Source: Lytechinus pictus
Lineage: Eukaryota; Echinodermata; Echinoidea; Temnopleuroida; Toxopneustidae
Assembly: GCF_037042905.1 (NCBI RefSeq)
Contig: NC_087251.1
Span: 33,087,001 to 33,151,000, forward strand
Direction of reading: 5' to 3'
Length of the DNA: 64,000 nt
In this document: piece by piece, positions 1-10,920 of the stretch
Layout of the letters: every line of letters starts with the position of its first letter
How positions within the stretch are numbered: position 1 is the first letter of the stretch
Program-made: the position numbers and the translations under genes
Notes under the pieces: generated by a model
Told to the model about the DNA's origin: nothing
The model's database searches: none
Seen by the model: only the letters and a program-made list of their open reading frames with translations

Positions 1-782
1 GAGTCTGTGTCTGTCCTGATGTTGCTGGGGGATCTGTGCTGCTTGACAAGTTTGCTGAAGAGAAGAGGGTTGTCATGTTTGGAAGATTCCACTTCTTTTA
101 TGATCTCGTTACGAGTTCGTTGCCTGCTTTGCCGGAGTGACCGTCTGAACATATTCTTGGATTTTTTGTAGGAAATCCAAGCCGTATTTTCCTTACTCCG
201 AGGGCGACCCTGATCTTTCCAACTCTTCCAATTGACCTTCATTTTTACATACGACTTGTCGACATCTTTGTTCCATTCTGGTTTCCTGTTCCTTGGAGTA
301 CTAGAGAAGGAGTGAGGTAGGTTTGAGGTAGACGTCTGAACCATGACACTACAAATTGTATCAAGGAGCCGTTCTGCAGTATCTGGCTGTAGAATTCTAG
401 CTTTGTCTTTGTGCTGAGCCCAGATTTTCCTTCACTGAGCCTCCAGAGGTTGTGTGTAAAGTCTTTCGGTACTTGTAGAATCTAATTTATCCCAATTAAC
501 TCTGAGTCTCGACTGTTTCTTGCCATAGGGCATTTCACTGGGCTCATGTCGAGGGGTTACTAAGCTGGGGTCGCTGCAAGTGTAAAAGTAGGTCACTCCA
601 ACAGGGAGGTGATCTGATGTGTTCTTTTGTTCCTCGTTGCAGATGTGAAACTCTTTGAAACAGTGTTCACTAGGAGTTTTGACCAGGACAAGATCGAGGT
701 TAGACTTCGTGCATCCATCATAACTGGAATAAGTGTAGACTCCTGGAATATGGAGCAGGCTAATTATTGTTTGTAACATCAT
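1..782 (-). pseudogene. LINE ORF2 fragment (APE endonuclease C-terminus and linker)
   Basis: On the minus strand positions 782-432 encode the end of an APE-type endonuclease of a non-LTR retrotransposon: residues near 94-99 read SDHLPV, the conserved catalytic-histidine block of that family, preceded by NLDLVLV. The same frame runs through a TGA at about 434-432 and stays open to the window edge as the basic linker that normally joins endonuclease and reverse transcriptase (motifs KPEWNKDVDKSY and RTRNEIIKEVESS). The rest of ORF2 would lie left of the window. The in-frame stop makes this copy dead. I place it among APE-type LINEs; the clade is not resolved. The element seems to start near 785, next to an A-rich stretch. 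Confidence 0.7.
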
Positions 783-789
783 GCATAAT

Positions 790-1045
790 GAAAAAAAAAA
801 GATTGACCACTGACTGTCCTTGTAACTTTTCCCAATGTATTATTTGACTCTTTATACCATGGTTAAGACACCAAAATCAAATCTGTCAGGCAGATATTGA
901 ATGAAATGTACCAGCGGCCATTTAAGACTCCATTTTGGAAGCCATCTTGGATTTTTCGGCATAATGGACGTCTGCGTGTCATAATTAAGGTCCAAAAATA
1001 TTACTTAACCCTTGAAAACATAGTGTAGACACGATCATATAGGGG
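790..1045. repeat. Dispersed repeat, about 250 bp (family R)
   Basis: This stretch shares long similarity with 16960-17189, 17905-18215 and the copy B equivalents 41945-42179 and 42900-43205. Diagnostic words are GACCACTGACTGTCC, TTTAGACACCAAAATCA and GGAAGCCATCTTGGATTTTT. It has no coding potential and I cannot assign a class. It ends at ATCATATAG, the same word at which a Tc1/mariner-like element begins in the transporter introns. Confidence 0.6.
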
Positions 1046-2143
1046 GCTTATACTAATCAGTCGGGTCGCGTACGAAATTACTCGGGTTTTGGATTTCGAT
1101 GCTTCTTCTTTGCGATTTTTTACTAATGGTGTCTTCAATGGGACAAACACGCTGGGAAAATAAAATGAAATTGAAATTCGAGTTTCATTTTAAGCCGGCG
1201 AGTGCCTTAAATAAAATGTACTGGATTACTGTTTTAAAATAACAAACAAAGCGAATTTTGACTACTGTTTTAACTTATTCACATTCCCCATATTTGACCT
1301 GATTTCTGTTGAATTTTGTGTACATCCCACATCGTTATCTCCCATTTACTCCAACATGTACTTCTCTCTCCGCACACTTGATTTTGATCGTGAGGTACTG
1401 AACTGAAGTTATTGGTCACAAACACACGAACTTCTAAGGTCTACGGTATCCTTAAAAAGATTCTTGTCCAAGTTGTGTTTACTTTTTTTGCCGTGCTTTT
1501 TACATTACATATATACGCTTCATTATAAATATACGTCGTACATGATTCCTTTTTAATTTCGTTTCATCTTTCTATCGTCGTTTCTTTTCTCTCGATTTAG
1601 CCTCTTGACACCTAACTTGAATTTCATATGAATTTCATGGTTCAGTTAAGCGATCACCCGTCAGCGCCGCCCAAACTCACAATTATCATAACGTTACGCC
1701 TATGGGAAAAATCGTGAATTAGTCGCTTACTATTGCGATAACATAATATCATGTATGAAAATCGCTTTGGCAGAACCAGATCTAAAATCCCCAACATTTT
1801 CTCATCCCCATAATATATTTTTAAATTAATTTTGAAATAACTAAATTTTGTCAATTTTAACATTTCTAAAGTAACATTTTGCTCTATTTCCCCCTTTTTG
1901 TGCGCGATATGTGTGAAATTCGCTTGTTTTTCTCACTTAGGGGGTTTTCATCTCAGTGTTACTTGAAAACGGTAGCAGACGAACCTTTGGTAGCACCGCC
2001 AAAATAAAGAGTCTTACTTCAGCTTTTTTCTGATATAAGGGTCATTTGGATTGGATAAAAGTTCATCCCGTAATTTTCACGTCTAATCAGATGTTCCCTT
2101 ATGCATTGTTCACACAGAGCCGAGTTGGGTGTACGAGTCTCTG
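1046..2143. other. No gene recognised
   Basis: AT-rich sequence with only short open frames on both strands. I see no conserved motif, tRNA-like block or strong repeat here. Confidence 0.5.
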
Positions 2144-2192
2144 CGAGCTTCCGCGAGTTCCAACTCGCGGAAGCTCGGGGGGGGGGGGGGGG
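2144..2192. repeat. Perfect 16-bp hairpin next to a G16 run
   Basis: 2144-2159 and 2162-2177 are perfect inverted repeats (arm CGAGCTTCCGCGAGTT) with a 2-nt loop, immediately followed by a run of 16 G (2177-2192). The combination of hairpin plus poly-G resembles the ends of the GC-rich hAT-like repeats elsewhere in this window, but no second end was found. Confidence 0.7.
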
Positions 2193-2422
2193 AATGGTAC
2201 ATTTTCAGGAAAGTTTGACAGATTAACCAGAGCGCAGTACGAGTCACGAAGAGTTATCAACGAGTAGTACCGAGTACTGCTCGAGTTATTGCGATCTTTT
2301 CTCGAGTTTGGCAGAGTTTACTGAGAGTCTTTTAAGATCTTTATACGAGTAATTCAGCCTTTGATAGGTTGGAATTTTCGTGCATTCTGCTTTTTTCAAG
2401 ATGGATGACCAGATGAACCTCC

Positions 2423-3428
2423 TAGTCCATGCAAGAATAGGCATAACCCTTTTTCATATATACAATATTTTTTTATAGTTTCTTATCAATTTGAGGGTGC
2501 TGATTAGGAATGTGAATGATGCCACTCGTGTAACTTTGAGCATTTTCCGCAAATTGGAAAAATCCAATATGGCCGCCAAAATATGCAAATTACCCATGAA
2601 AATCACAAGATTGCCTTTCCTCTGCTAGGTTGGTGATAAGTACTGTATTTTGAAAGTCAAAATGGCCGCTACAGGCCCTACCGGTATTGAAAGGGACAAA
2701 TAATTCCAATAGAATTTGCCTTTTCTTGAGTAGATGGTGTTGTATGAGTAAATATTGTCTGAAAACATGATTTCTAATGAAATATATCATTTAGGTGATA
2801 AATCAAATTTTAAAATGGTCGCCCTTTGCCCATATGCGATGTATTTAGTTATAAATCGTGTTTAAGACAATATTTTACTTATACATCACAGTTATATGCA
2901 TTTTATGGTTCCGCTCATTCTTGTGAAAATTAGTTTCCCTACAGCATGTTACATAATTCAGTAAGGGTTTGTAGCGGCTATTTTGAATGTCAAAATGCAG
3001 TATTCATCACCTATATTGGTGATTGGTGATTCGTGGTGATTTTTTACCTGATATGGCAGAAGAAATGCTATATTTCATACAAATCATGTTTTCAAACAAC
3101 ACTTTATTCATAGAACAAAATTATGTGGATTTCATAGACAAGCAAATCCAATTTTTTTACAAAATTATCTGTTCTCCATTTACATCGTAGATAATTCTGT
3201 TAGGGCCTATAGGGGGCCATTGTGCTGGCAATTTTATGATTGTCATGGGTAATTTGTATATTTTGGCGGCCATAGGCCTATGTGCGGAAAATGATAAAGG
3301 TTACACGAGTGGCATCTTTCAGATTCATAATCAGCACCCTCGAATTGACAAGAATCCATCATAAAATATTGTATTTATGAAAAATAAACAAGGTTTAGTC
3401 CATTTGCTATGGGGCCTATCCTGGACTA
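2423..3428. mobile_element. Foldback/MITE-like element, about 1 kb with long inverted arms
   Basis: The left arm (2423 to about 2800) and the right arm (about 3040 to 3428) are imperfect reverse complements. Paired blocks include CACTCGTGTAACTTT near 2523 with AGGTTACACGAGTG near 3299, and TGAAAACATGATTT near 2760 with its complement near 3090. The outermost shared word is TAGTCCA. No transposase is visible, so it is a non-autonomous foldback of unknown superfamily. Confidence 0.7.
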
Positions 3429-3861
3429 ATGAGCAAGATTGATCCAAATACTCTCGTAGCTGAACTCATCGCCCTGCAGAATCTTGTGAATTGTGAGACT
3501 TTCTTTCTCAAAGACTTTTTAAAACCACTTTATCATGCTTATCCTCACATGTTTATCCTCAAGTAAAATTGGTTATTTTTGTACCACAGAAAAAAGAGTA
3601 AATGTTACTTTTTTATATTTGTTCAATTCATTTGAATAAAAACGTGTGCTTTTTTATTTTAAAGCTTGATAAATCTGTTTCTAAGTTTGCAGCAATTAAT
3701 AATTGAAACCAAGGCCATTATTGAGGGAAATAATTGCATCCAGAATCCTGTAAAGAACAAACAGTCAAAGGTAACACAAAAAGATGAACTGCCGTTTGCT
3801 ATATGATGAATGATATACTTGAAATTAAAACCAATGTCATGATATTCAACATAGTTGAGTT
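3429..3861. other. No gene recognised
   Basis: AT-rich sequence between the foldback and the minisatellite. No motif or repeat was recognised. Confidence 0.4.
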
Positions 3862-4916
3862 GTTATGTAAGATGTTATCACTCATCATGTCACCTTTATT
3901 CTCAAGTAATATGAAATCATCACTCATCATGTCACCTTCATTCTCATGTAATATGTTATCATCACTCATCATGTCACCTTCATTCTCATGTAATATGTTA
4001 TCATCACTCATCATGTCACCTTCATTTTCATGTAAGATGTTATCATCACTCATCATGTCACCTTCATTCTCATGTAAGATGTTATCATCACTCATTGTGT
4101 CACCTTCATTTTCATGTAAGATGTTATCATCACTCATTGTGTCATCTTCATTTTCATGTATGATGTTATCATCACTCATCGTGTCACCTTCATTCTCATG
4201 TTAGATGTTATTATATCATGTCACCTTCACTTTCATGTAAGATGTTATCATCACTCATTGTGTCATCTTCATTTTCATGTAAGATGTTATCATCACTCAT
4301 CGTGTCACCTACGTTCTCATGTTAGATGTTATCATCACTCATTGTGTCACCTTCATTCTCATGTAAGATGTTATCATCACTCATCATGTCACCTTCATTC
4401 TCATGTAAGATGTTATCATCACTCATTGTGTCACCTTCATTTTCATGTAAGATGTTATCATCACTCATCATGTCACCTTCATTTTCATGTAAGATTTTAT
4501 CATAACTCATCGTGTCACCTTCATTCTCATGTGAGATGTTATCATCACTCATCATGTCACCTTCATTCTCAAGTAAGATGTTATCATCACTCATCGTGTC
4601 ACCTACGTTCTCATGTAATATGTTATCATCACTCATCATGTCACCTTCATTCTCATGTAATATGTTATCATCACTCATCATGTCACCTCCATTCTCATGT
4701 AATATGTTATCATCACTCATCATGTCACCTTCATTCTCATGTAAGATGTTATCATCACTCATCGTGTCACCTTCATTCTCATGTAATATGTTATCATCAC
4801 TCATTGTGTCACCTTCATTCTCATGTAAGATGTTATCATCACTCATCGTGTCATCTTCATTTTCATGTAAGATGTTATTATATCATGTCACCTTCACTTT
4901 CATGAAAGATGTTATC
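3862..4916. repeat. 42-bp minisatellite, about 25 units
   Basis: Tandem array of a 42-bp unit beginning ATGTTATCATCACTCATC. Because 42 is divisible by three, the array is open in several frames: on the minus strand each unit reads MSDDNILHENEGDM, giving open frames 4179-3799 and 4846-4322; on the plus strand units read CYHHSSCHLHSHVR or MLSSLIMSPSFSCN. Two units carry a C/T-to-stop change (near 4201 and 4321, TTA to TAA on the minus strand). Two shortened units near 4207-4244 and 4872-4908 shift the frame. No splice site, start context or flanking coding sequence supports a real protein, so I call it a repeat. Confidence 0.9.
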
Positions 4917-4959
4917 ATATCATCTAAATTACAAAGAAATCTTAAGCAAAATTAAAACA

Positions 4960-6290
4960 CTCTTGAAGTTTTGGAAGCTAAGGGATATAAAGCTTATGGG
5001 GAAGATTCGACTATTGAAGGTGCATATCTATTCTAAAGTCATATATCGAGCGTCTCTATACTCTTGTTCCTAAATGGGCTTATGAATCATTGGATGAATT
5101 AACTTTTGATTTCTTATGGAAAGGAAAGAAAGACAATATTAATAGGAATACAATGTTTTTAGACTATAAGCAAGGGGGATTAAAGATGTTAAACTTCCCT
5201 GTGCAGGTAAAGGCACAGCGAATAATGTGGACTAAAAAACTTTTAAATAAAGATATGAAATGGAAACAGTACTTTAATTTTGTCACTAAACATTTGGATA
5301 GAGATGTGATATTTTCATGTGACTATATATCATGTTTATTGAAAGTAACAGCTTCCAAATTTTACATGGACTTATTAGAAGAGTGGGTAAATATAAGACA
5401 TATAAGAAGAACAGAGTTTGGAAAAGTGGGGGATTTTTAATAGTAAGCTTATTAGATTATAATAATAATACCAACATGCTTATATAGCGCATATCACTGC
5501 CAAATGCGTCTCTATGCGCTTAATTGGATATTATTACCCTGGATTTAGCCCGCAGCCTTTTACAGCGCGGTGGCATTTCAAGGAATAAATTCCTGCCAGG
5601 TACCCATTTACCTCACCTGGGTCGAGTGCAGCACAATGTGAATAAATTTCTTGCCGAAGAAAATTACGCCATGGCTGGGATTCGAACCCACGACCCTCTG
5701 TTTCAGAGTCCGAAGACTAATCCACTAGGCCACAACGCTCCACAATATAAAGATATAAAGGGAGTTGTATTCGATAAGATTCTATACGATAAAGAGGTTT
5801 ATAAATTGCATCATAATTCTTAAAATAATTGTAAACTAAAATGTGATAGAAATTTTCTTAATTTGAATTAAGAAGCAAATGATATTGAAAAGATCAAGCA
5901 TATTTATGCCTGTTAACCCGTTAGTTGGAAGAACGATATCGAAAAAAAAAACATAACTCTGGAATCGATTTCAATTTGGGTAAGAAAACAACTAATTTAA
6001 TATTTTTTAAATCAAAATAGAAATATACGCACAGCCGTTGTATAAAAATGAAATTAAACCCTCTATTTTTGACAGAATTAGAACGGATTATTATCTTACC
6101 AATATGGAAATAGAAAGACTATTTTTAAGACTAAGATATTGCACACTGAATAGTCGATTAAGGGAGTTTCAGTATAAACTCTTGCATAATAATATATATA
6201 CTAACCGCCACCTTTTCCTTTTTGGTCTTGTTTCGACCAATTTATGCTAATTTTGTGAAATGGAAGAAAAAATGTATGAACATCTATTTG
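4960..6290 (+). pseudogene. L1/Tx1-like LINE, C-terminal reverse-transcriptase region (broken)
   Basis: The frame at 4960-5070 reads WKLRDIKLMGKIRLLK, and after a one-base frame change 5070-5440 reads FLWKGKK followed by GGLKMLNFP. These are the conserved region after the polymerase fingers/palm in L1-like and Tx1-like LINEs. Similarity resumes at 5745-5820 and 6013-6290 (REFQYKLLHNNIYTN, then FCEMEEKMYEHLF). The gap between the two parts is filled by a SINE (5459-5744). Stops at 5440, 5821 and 6250 and at least one frameshift show it is dead. The 5' part of the element (endonuclease and polymerase core) is missing. Confidence 0.7.
5459..5744 (-). mobile_element. tRNA-derived SINE inserted in the LINE relic
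   Basis: Read on the minus strand it starts GTGGAGCGTTGTGGCCTAG, with a Pol III A-box-like TGGCCTAGTGG and B-box GGTTCGAATCC, then a body containing ACCCAGGTGAGGTAAATGGG and TACCTGGCAGGAA, and ends in an ATT-rich tail. The body word resembles a central domain shared by several metazoan SINEs; that family link is from memory and tentative. It splits the L1-like coding relic in two. No clear target-site duplication was found. Confidence 0.75.
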
Positions 6291-6924
6291 TGACCTACCA
6301 CCCCAAAACCACCAATAAGTCGCCATGTAAGGTTCTCTGTCAATAGCCAAAATAGTAATTTTAACAGGCATGAATGTGCTCGATCTTTTCAAAACTCCAG
6401 GGCTGAGTTTGTTGTTGGGATAGGAATTATCTGAGTGAAGAGGCCGAGGCGATGGGTTAAAAAAAAATGCTGATGGCTTCAATTTGTTTAGGTTTATTAA
6501 TGATTTATTCTTGTGTATTTGTAAAATCTCTTGTTATATGTTAATATTTGACAATCGGAAAAAAAATGAATTTGTTGAATTTATTGTAGAAGTTTATTCT
6601 TAATGCATGTTATTATCATCAATGATATGTATGACTATTTATTTGAAGATGTCTGATATTGTGTTTTATTTTAACACTTGAGGAAGAAAAAATAGTATTA
6701 AATTTTATGAGTTGTCAAGGTCTGTCAATGACAGAAAGAAAAAAAATGAGTTGTCACTGAAAAATTCAGGTGATTTTGATCCGTAAAAATTGGTTTGACA
6801 AGAAGAAAAGGGTTTTCACTAAAAATTGAAAGTGATTTGGGTTAAATTTATATTTTATTCAGCGCATACATACCTCCTTTCCAGAGGGGGCTGCCTATGA
6901 TGAATAAAACAAGCAGCCCCCCCG
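6291..6924. other. No gene recognised
   Basis: AT-rich, with homopolymer runs. It probably includes the tail of the L1-like relic (after 6482) and an inserted unknown piece at about 6295-6480. Confidence 0.4.
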
Positions 6925-6990
6925 GACCATGCCCGCGAACCTCTATTTCAAAGTCCGGAGATAAATATATTGGGCCACAACACTCCACAT
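6925..6990 (-). mobile_element. Degenerate SINE head
   Basis: On the minus strand this reads GTGGAGTGTTGTGGCCCA and then GGACTTTGAAATAGAGG followed by GTTCGCGGGCAT, matching the tRNA-like head of the SINE at 5459-5744. The body is missing, and a C/G-rich stretch follows. Confidence 0.5.
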
Positions 6991-7498
6991 GGAAGAAGGG
7001 AAGAATATGAATGAATAAACTGGTACCCAAGGGTAATGTCCTCTCGAACATGATGAGTAGTAGGCAGCAATAATGAGATGTGAATAAGGACGAGATTTGA
7101 AAAATACTGCATTTTTTTTACTGAAAGTGTACTTCGGCACAATATTGGAAACAAAAGGGTTCCTATGAATAATGATAAATTAAGTTATAAACCATCCCCA
7201 TCCCCGCGTGTAATCTCTGAGAAGGTCCTCCCAAGAGTACTGGAATGAAAAGTTATATAAGAGAAACCAAGGGGTTGGCATGAAATCGTCCTCATGGGAG
7301 GATGAAGAATGGGCTAAGAATTGTGTCTTTGGTGAAGGTTCAATGAAATCTGGACATACATTTAAAGTGTGTACCCAATCACAAGTTACTATTTGACTTA
7401 CAAGTTATATATTCACAAACGTAAGCCCAGAAAGGGTACCAATACCTAATTAATAGTGAGCTTTGTCAAAACCTAACAGTTTTTTTCATTGTTTACAG

Positions 7499-7677
7499 GT
7501 GCTCTGATATTTAGGATACTTAAAAAGAAATGCTCGAGATGCTTAGTAGTTGGTCACCATGCATCCACCTGTATTAGTGAAGTAAAGTGCCTAAGGTGCT
7601 GCAAGGTTGGGCACATTAAATGTGCTTGCCCGAGCAACGAAAGTGCTGGCCCTAGCAACGAAAGTGCTGATTTGTGA
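7499..7677 (+). CDS. Putative terminal exon with two CCHC zinc knuckles
   Basis: A pyrimidine-rich tract and TTTACAG at 7492-7498 give a good 3' splice site. The frame after it stays open to TGA at 7675-7677. It encodes two tandem CX2CX4HX4C knuckles (CSRCLVVGHHASTC and CLRCCKVGHIKCAC), which bind single-stranded nucleic acid in Gag-like and LINE ORF1 proteins, then a short tail with the repeat SNESA. A polyadenylation signal follows at 7843. No upstream exon was found, so this may be the end of a LINE- or Gag-derived gene or a relic. The first codon is completed by one base from an upstream exon if the splice site is used. Confidence 0.4.
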
Positions 7678-7842
7678 GACAAATAGCCATTCTGTGCTAC
7701 TTTTTTAGGTTCAGTTCAAACAGGGTTTTGTTTGTTTCAGTCTATTTTGTAAAGCCTCACATACTGTAGTTATGTAAAAAAATATCCATGCACCTATACA
7801 TAACTAATTGTAGAAAATGAATTGTAGTTTACGGGTTTAAAG

Positions 7843-7848
7843 AATAAA
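7843..7848 (+). promoter_or_regulatory. AATAAA polyadenylation signal
   Basis: AATAAA about 165 bases after the stop codon of the zinc-knuckle exon, in an AT-rich context, fits a 3' UTR end. On its own such a hexamer is weak evidence. Confidence 0.35.
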
Positions 7849-7929
7849 AGCAGTACATAGTGCAATATCTATACCCATACCCTTTTAGAGTGCCGTTAAC
7901 ATGTTTATGGGACAGGTTGTATATATTCC

Positions 7930-8256
7930 CCTGAATGAGACGTATTGCTCATTGTCTGGGCCCGGCCAAGTTGCTGGCGTTTGTATTAAAACATCCCAAT
8001 GTATAATGTGGCCATTGCAAAAAGAAATAGCCATGAATGTCTTCAACTGATTAAACCCATTTCGAGGTGACCCTTTGGGCCTTCTGTCTGGGCCCCCGTG
8101 CAGGATAAAGTTGCTGCCATAGGTAGTCCCTAGTATACTTAGTCCATTGCAAAAAGAATTATCCATGTATGTCTTCACCTGAATGAATCAGTAATTTGTG
8201 GGACATCTGGGCCATTTGGCCCTACTGTCTGGGCCCCCGTACAAGATAAAGTTGCT
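7930..8256. repeat. 142-bp satellite, left block
   Basis: Two and a half units containing GTCTGGGCCCCCGTRCARGA, AAGTTGCTGSC and ATTGCAAAAAGAATT. The same units recur at 10857-10920 and 12515-13215, with an RTE-like LINE and a second LINE inserted between them, so these were once one array. Confidence 0.75.
8246..8256. repeat. Target-site duplication, left copy
   Basis: ATAAAGTTGCT, an 11-bp direct repeat bounding the RTE-like element; the partner is 10846-10856. The word belongs to the satellite unit. Confidence 0.85.
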
Positions 8257-8264
8257 TACTTACT

Positions 8265-10041
8265 TTACTTTCTGCCCGCTATGCCTCCATTGGCATGTAG
8301 GGCAGCAACGAATGTCCTCCACTTCTGTCGGTCCTGTGCCAAGATCTGTATAGTTCTCCATGTGTGCCTTAGGTGTTTAAGTTCTCCCTCTACTTTTCTG
8401 CGCCATGTGATCTTGGGCCGCCCCCTCTTTCTTCTCCCTTCAGGGGTCCAGTGGAGAGCTACATGGGTGATGTTCTGGGCATCCATTCTAAGAATATGTC
8501 CAATCCATTTCCATCGTCTTCTGAGGATTATGGTTCCCATGTTATCTTGTTTACATCGCGTAAGTTGTTCTTCATTTTTTATTTTATTTGGCCAGAAAAT
8601 TTGAAGGATCTTTCTGAGGCTTTTTGTATGAAAAACTGACAGTTTATGGAGGTCATTCTCCAGCACTCAGATCCATATAGTAGGGTGGAGAGGACACAGC
8701 TTTGATACAGTCTCAGCTTTGTTCTTGTGCTATACTGCTGTGATCTCCAAATTTTGTTCAACATTCTAAATGATATATATGCTTTATTCAGACGGTTTCT
8801 GATGTCATTTTCTGCCCCACCATCACCTGTGACAACGCTACCAAAGGTACTTGAACTCATCTACTGTAGAAACATCTTTCCCATTCACTTGTATTGGTAA
8901 CGGATTTGTGTTATTCAATGTCATTATCTCTGTTTTGTTTTCGTTGATTTTAAGGCCAACTTGTTGGGCATATTCACTCAGCCGTGTCGTCTTTGTTTGC
9001 ATATGCTGGTGTGTATGTGAAAATAAGGCAAGATCATCGGGGATCATCGGCATAGTCGAGGTCTTCTAGGGTGGAAAATATGGACCATTTGATACCTCTC
9101 GGGTGATCTTCGGTAGTTCTTCTCATTACCCAGTCAATGGTGATTATGAAGAGGATTGCAGACATGACACATTCCTATCTAACTCCTGATTTTACTTCAA
9201 ATTTTATGTCACAATTTTCCACGTTGCATGTAAAGTTAGAGTAAAAGCTCTTCATAACTTGGACAATGTCCTTTGGTATCCTATACGAACGAAGTATTCG
9301 CCACAAGCTCTTTCTATGAATGCTGTCGAATGCCTTCTCAAAATCGACAAAGTTGATATACATTTGTCTCTGCCGTTCTGTGCACTGCTCTATGATGTTA
9401 CGCAGTGCAAATATTTGGTCTATGCATCATCTTCCTCTGCGGAACCATGCTTGCTCTTCTCTGAGATGCTGGTCTACTGCACTTGTTATACGGTTCACAA
9501 TTATCTTCGAAAAAATCTTACTAGGAATCGATAAGAGGGTAATTCAACGCCAGTTATTGCAGTTTATCAGGTTCCCTTTCTTTGGAATTTTGACAATAAT
9601 ACCTTCTGACCAGTCATCTGGAATTTGTTTTTTACTCCACACTGATTTAAATAGTGGTTCGAAAAATTCTGCTGTAGCCTCTGGGTGTGCTTTGAATAAT
9701 TCTGCATTTAAGTTGCCATGTCCAAGAGATTTACCATTTCTCAAAGATTTAACGGCAGATACTATTTCCCATTTAGATGGAGGGTTTATGTTCAGATCCT
9801 CTTCTGCCTCTTGGATGACTGCATCGGTTAATGGTGGTGGTCTATTCAGTACTTCACTGAAATGCTCTGCCCATCTAGCATCTCTTTCTGTTTCTGTTTT
9901 AAGAATATTTCCTTGTTTACTAAGAATTGGTGCATCTGTTGCTCCTTTGTTCCTTCCACTGATTATCTTGGTAAGTTTATACACTTTTCCTTGTTCTCCT
10001 TTCTTTGCTGCAGCTTCTGCTTCATCTGCGAGACTATCCAA
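8265..10041 (-). pseudogene. Reverse transcriptase part of the RTE-like LINE
   Basis: Motifs in order on the minus strand are: SAVKSLRNGKSLG (9750), NWR.ITLLSIPSKIF (9540), FVDFEKAFDSIHR (9350), GVR.ECVMSAILF (9180), the catalytic YADD (near 9055), GLKINENKTE, then GHILRMD and GRPKITWRR and the end AALHANGGIAGRK (8265). Defects: two TGA codons where Gly is expected, a TAG where Gln of the VRQG motif is expected, and a 10-bp tandem duplication directly after YADD that shifts the frame. Inactive. Confidence 0.8.
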
Positions 10042-10425
10042 GTACTTCCTTTTGTCAGTACTTGCTTTTTTCTTTACTTGCTTGTTAGCTTCCTGATACT
10101 GTCGGCTGTATCTCTGTTATAGCCTTTCAGACTTTGAGTTTATGACAAGTTTCTTTATTTCTTTTCGTTTCTTTATTGTTTCCCATGTGTCAGCCGATAT
10201 CCAATCCTTCTACTCCTTCAATCTGTACCCCAGACATGTTTTACTTGTCTCGCTGTATGCTGTCTTGGTTCTATCCCATATATCGTTTACTTCTAGTGTA
10301 ATCAAGATCAGCATGGGTCTGGAACCTGTTCTGTTGTTGGAGTATAAAGGAGTTTCTGACCTTGGGGTCTTTCAGTTTTTCAACATCAAACTGTCTCCTT
10401 CCTGACTTTTTGTTTCCTGATTTTC

Positions 10426-10845
10426 TTATAGTTTCACTTTAAACGATGCTATAACCAGATAGTGGTCATTGCTGACATCAGCCCCTCTCATCACCTTTAC
10501 ATCAAGGAGTGAACGTCTCCACGTGCCATTTATCATGATATGGTCAATCTGGTTTTTATCTCTGTTGTTAGGCGAAGTCCAAGTAAGTTTGCGAATGTCT
10601 TTATGTGGGAAAATTGTTCCTCCTATGACCAAGTCATTGGCCGCACAAAGGTCGATCAGCCTTTCACCGTTGCCATTCATACTTCCGCAGCCATGTTTTC
10701 CTATAACTTTTTCATGGCTTGTGTTATCATTCCCGACTTTTGCATTCAAGTCTCCCATTATAATTTTCATGTCATGTTCTGGGATTTTACTTAGTTCAGC
10801 TTGTACTCGCTCATAAAAATTATCTTCACCATCATTTGTTGGAGC
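10426..10845 (-). pseudogene. APE endonuclease part of the RTE-like LINE
   Basis: Contains MGDLNAKVG (metal-binding and active-site block), IDHIMINGTWRRS and SNDHYLV, the conserved APE-type endonuclease motifs. The first roughly 100 residues of the domain are absent because the copy is truncated at the insertion boundary (10845). The frame ends near 10426, and the linker that follows (10425-10042) contains several stops. Confidence 0.75.
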
Positions 10846-10856
10846 ATAAAGTTGCT
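10846..10856. repeat. Target-site duplication, right copy
   Basis: ATAAAGTTGCT, identical to 8246-8256. Confidence 0.85.
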
Positions 10857-10920
10857 AGCATTGGTATTTTTGTGAGCCCCAAAGTATGCAGATTCCATTT
10901 GATTAATTTAAGAAAGATTT
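10857..10920. repeat. Satellite fragment between two LINEs
   Basis: Reads AGCATTGGTATTTTTGTGAG and GCAGATTCCATTT, matching the satellite unit at 12936-12990. It is the remainder of one 142-bp unit left between the RTE-like LINE and the next LINE. Confidence 0.75.

Larger units (their letters stand above)
8257..10845 (-). mobile_element. RTE-like LINE, 5'-truncated, inserted in the satellite
   Basis: A 2.6-kb minus-strand non-LTR retrotransposon with endonuclease then reverse transcriptase, bounded by a perfect 11-bp target duplication. The 3' end (low coordinates) stops just after the last codon with a short GTAA-rich tail, as in RTE/BovB-type elements. The 5' end begins abruptly inside the endonuclease (APTNDGEDNFYERVQAEL), so the element is truncated. 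Similarity to the RTE-derived endonuclease domain known from CFDP2-like proteins supports the RTE group; the exact clade is inference. Confidence 0.8.

Noticed and set aside
3862..4916. CRISPR array
   Set aside because: The units are contiguous tandem repeats without unique spacers, in a eukaryotic genome.
3799..4955. Long open frames on both strands taken as proteins
   Set aside because: They are by-products of a 42-bp repeat unit divisible by three, with no start context, splice sites or unique flanking coding sequence.
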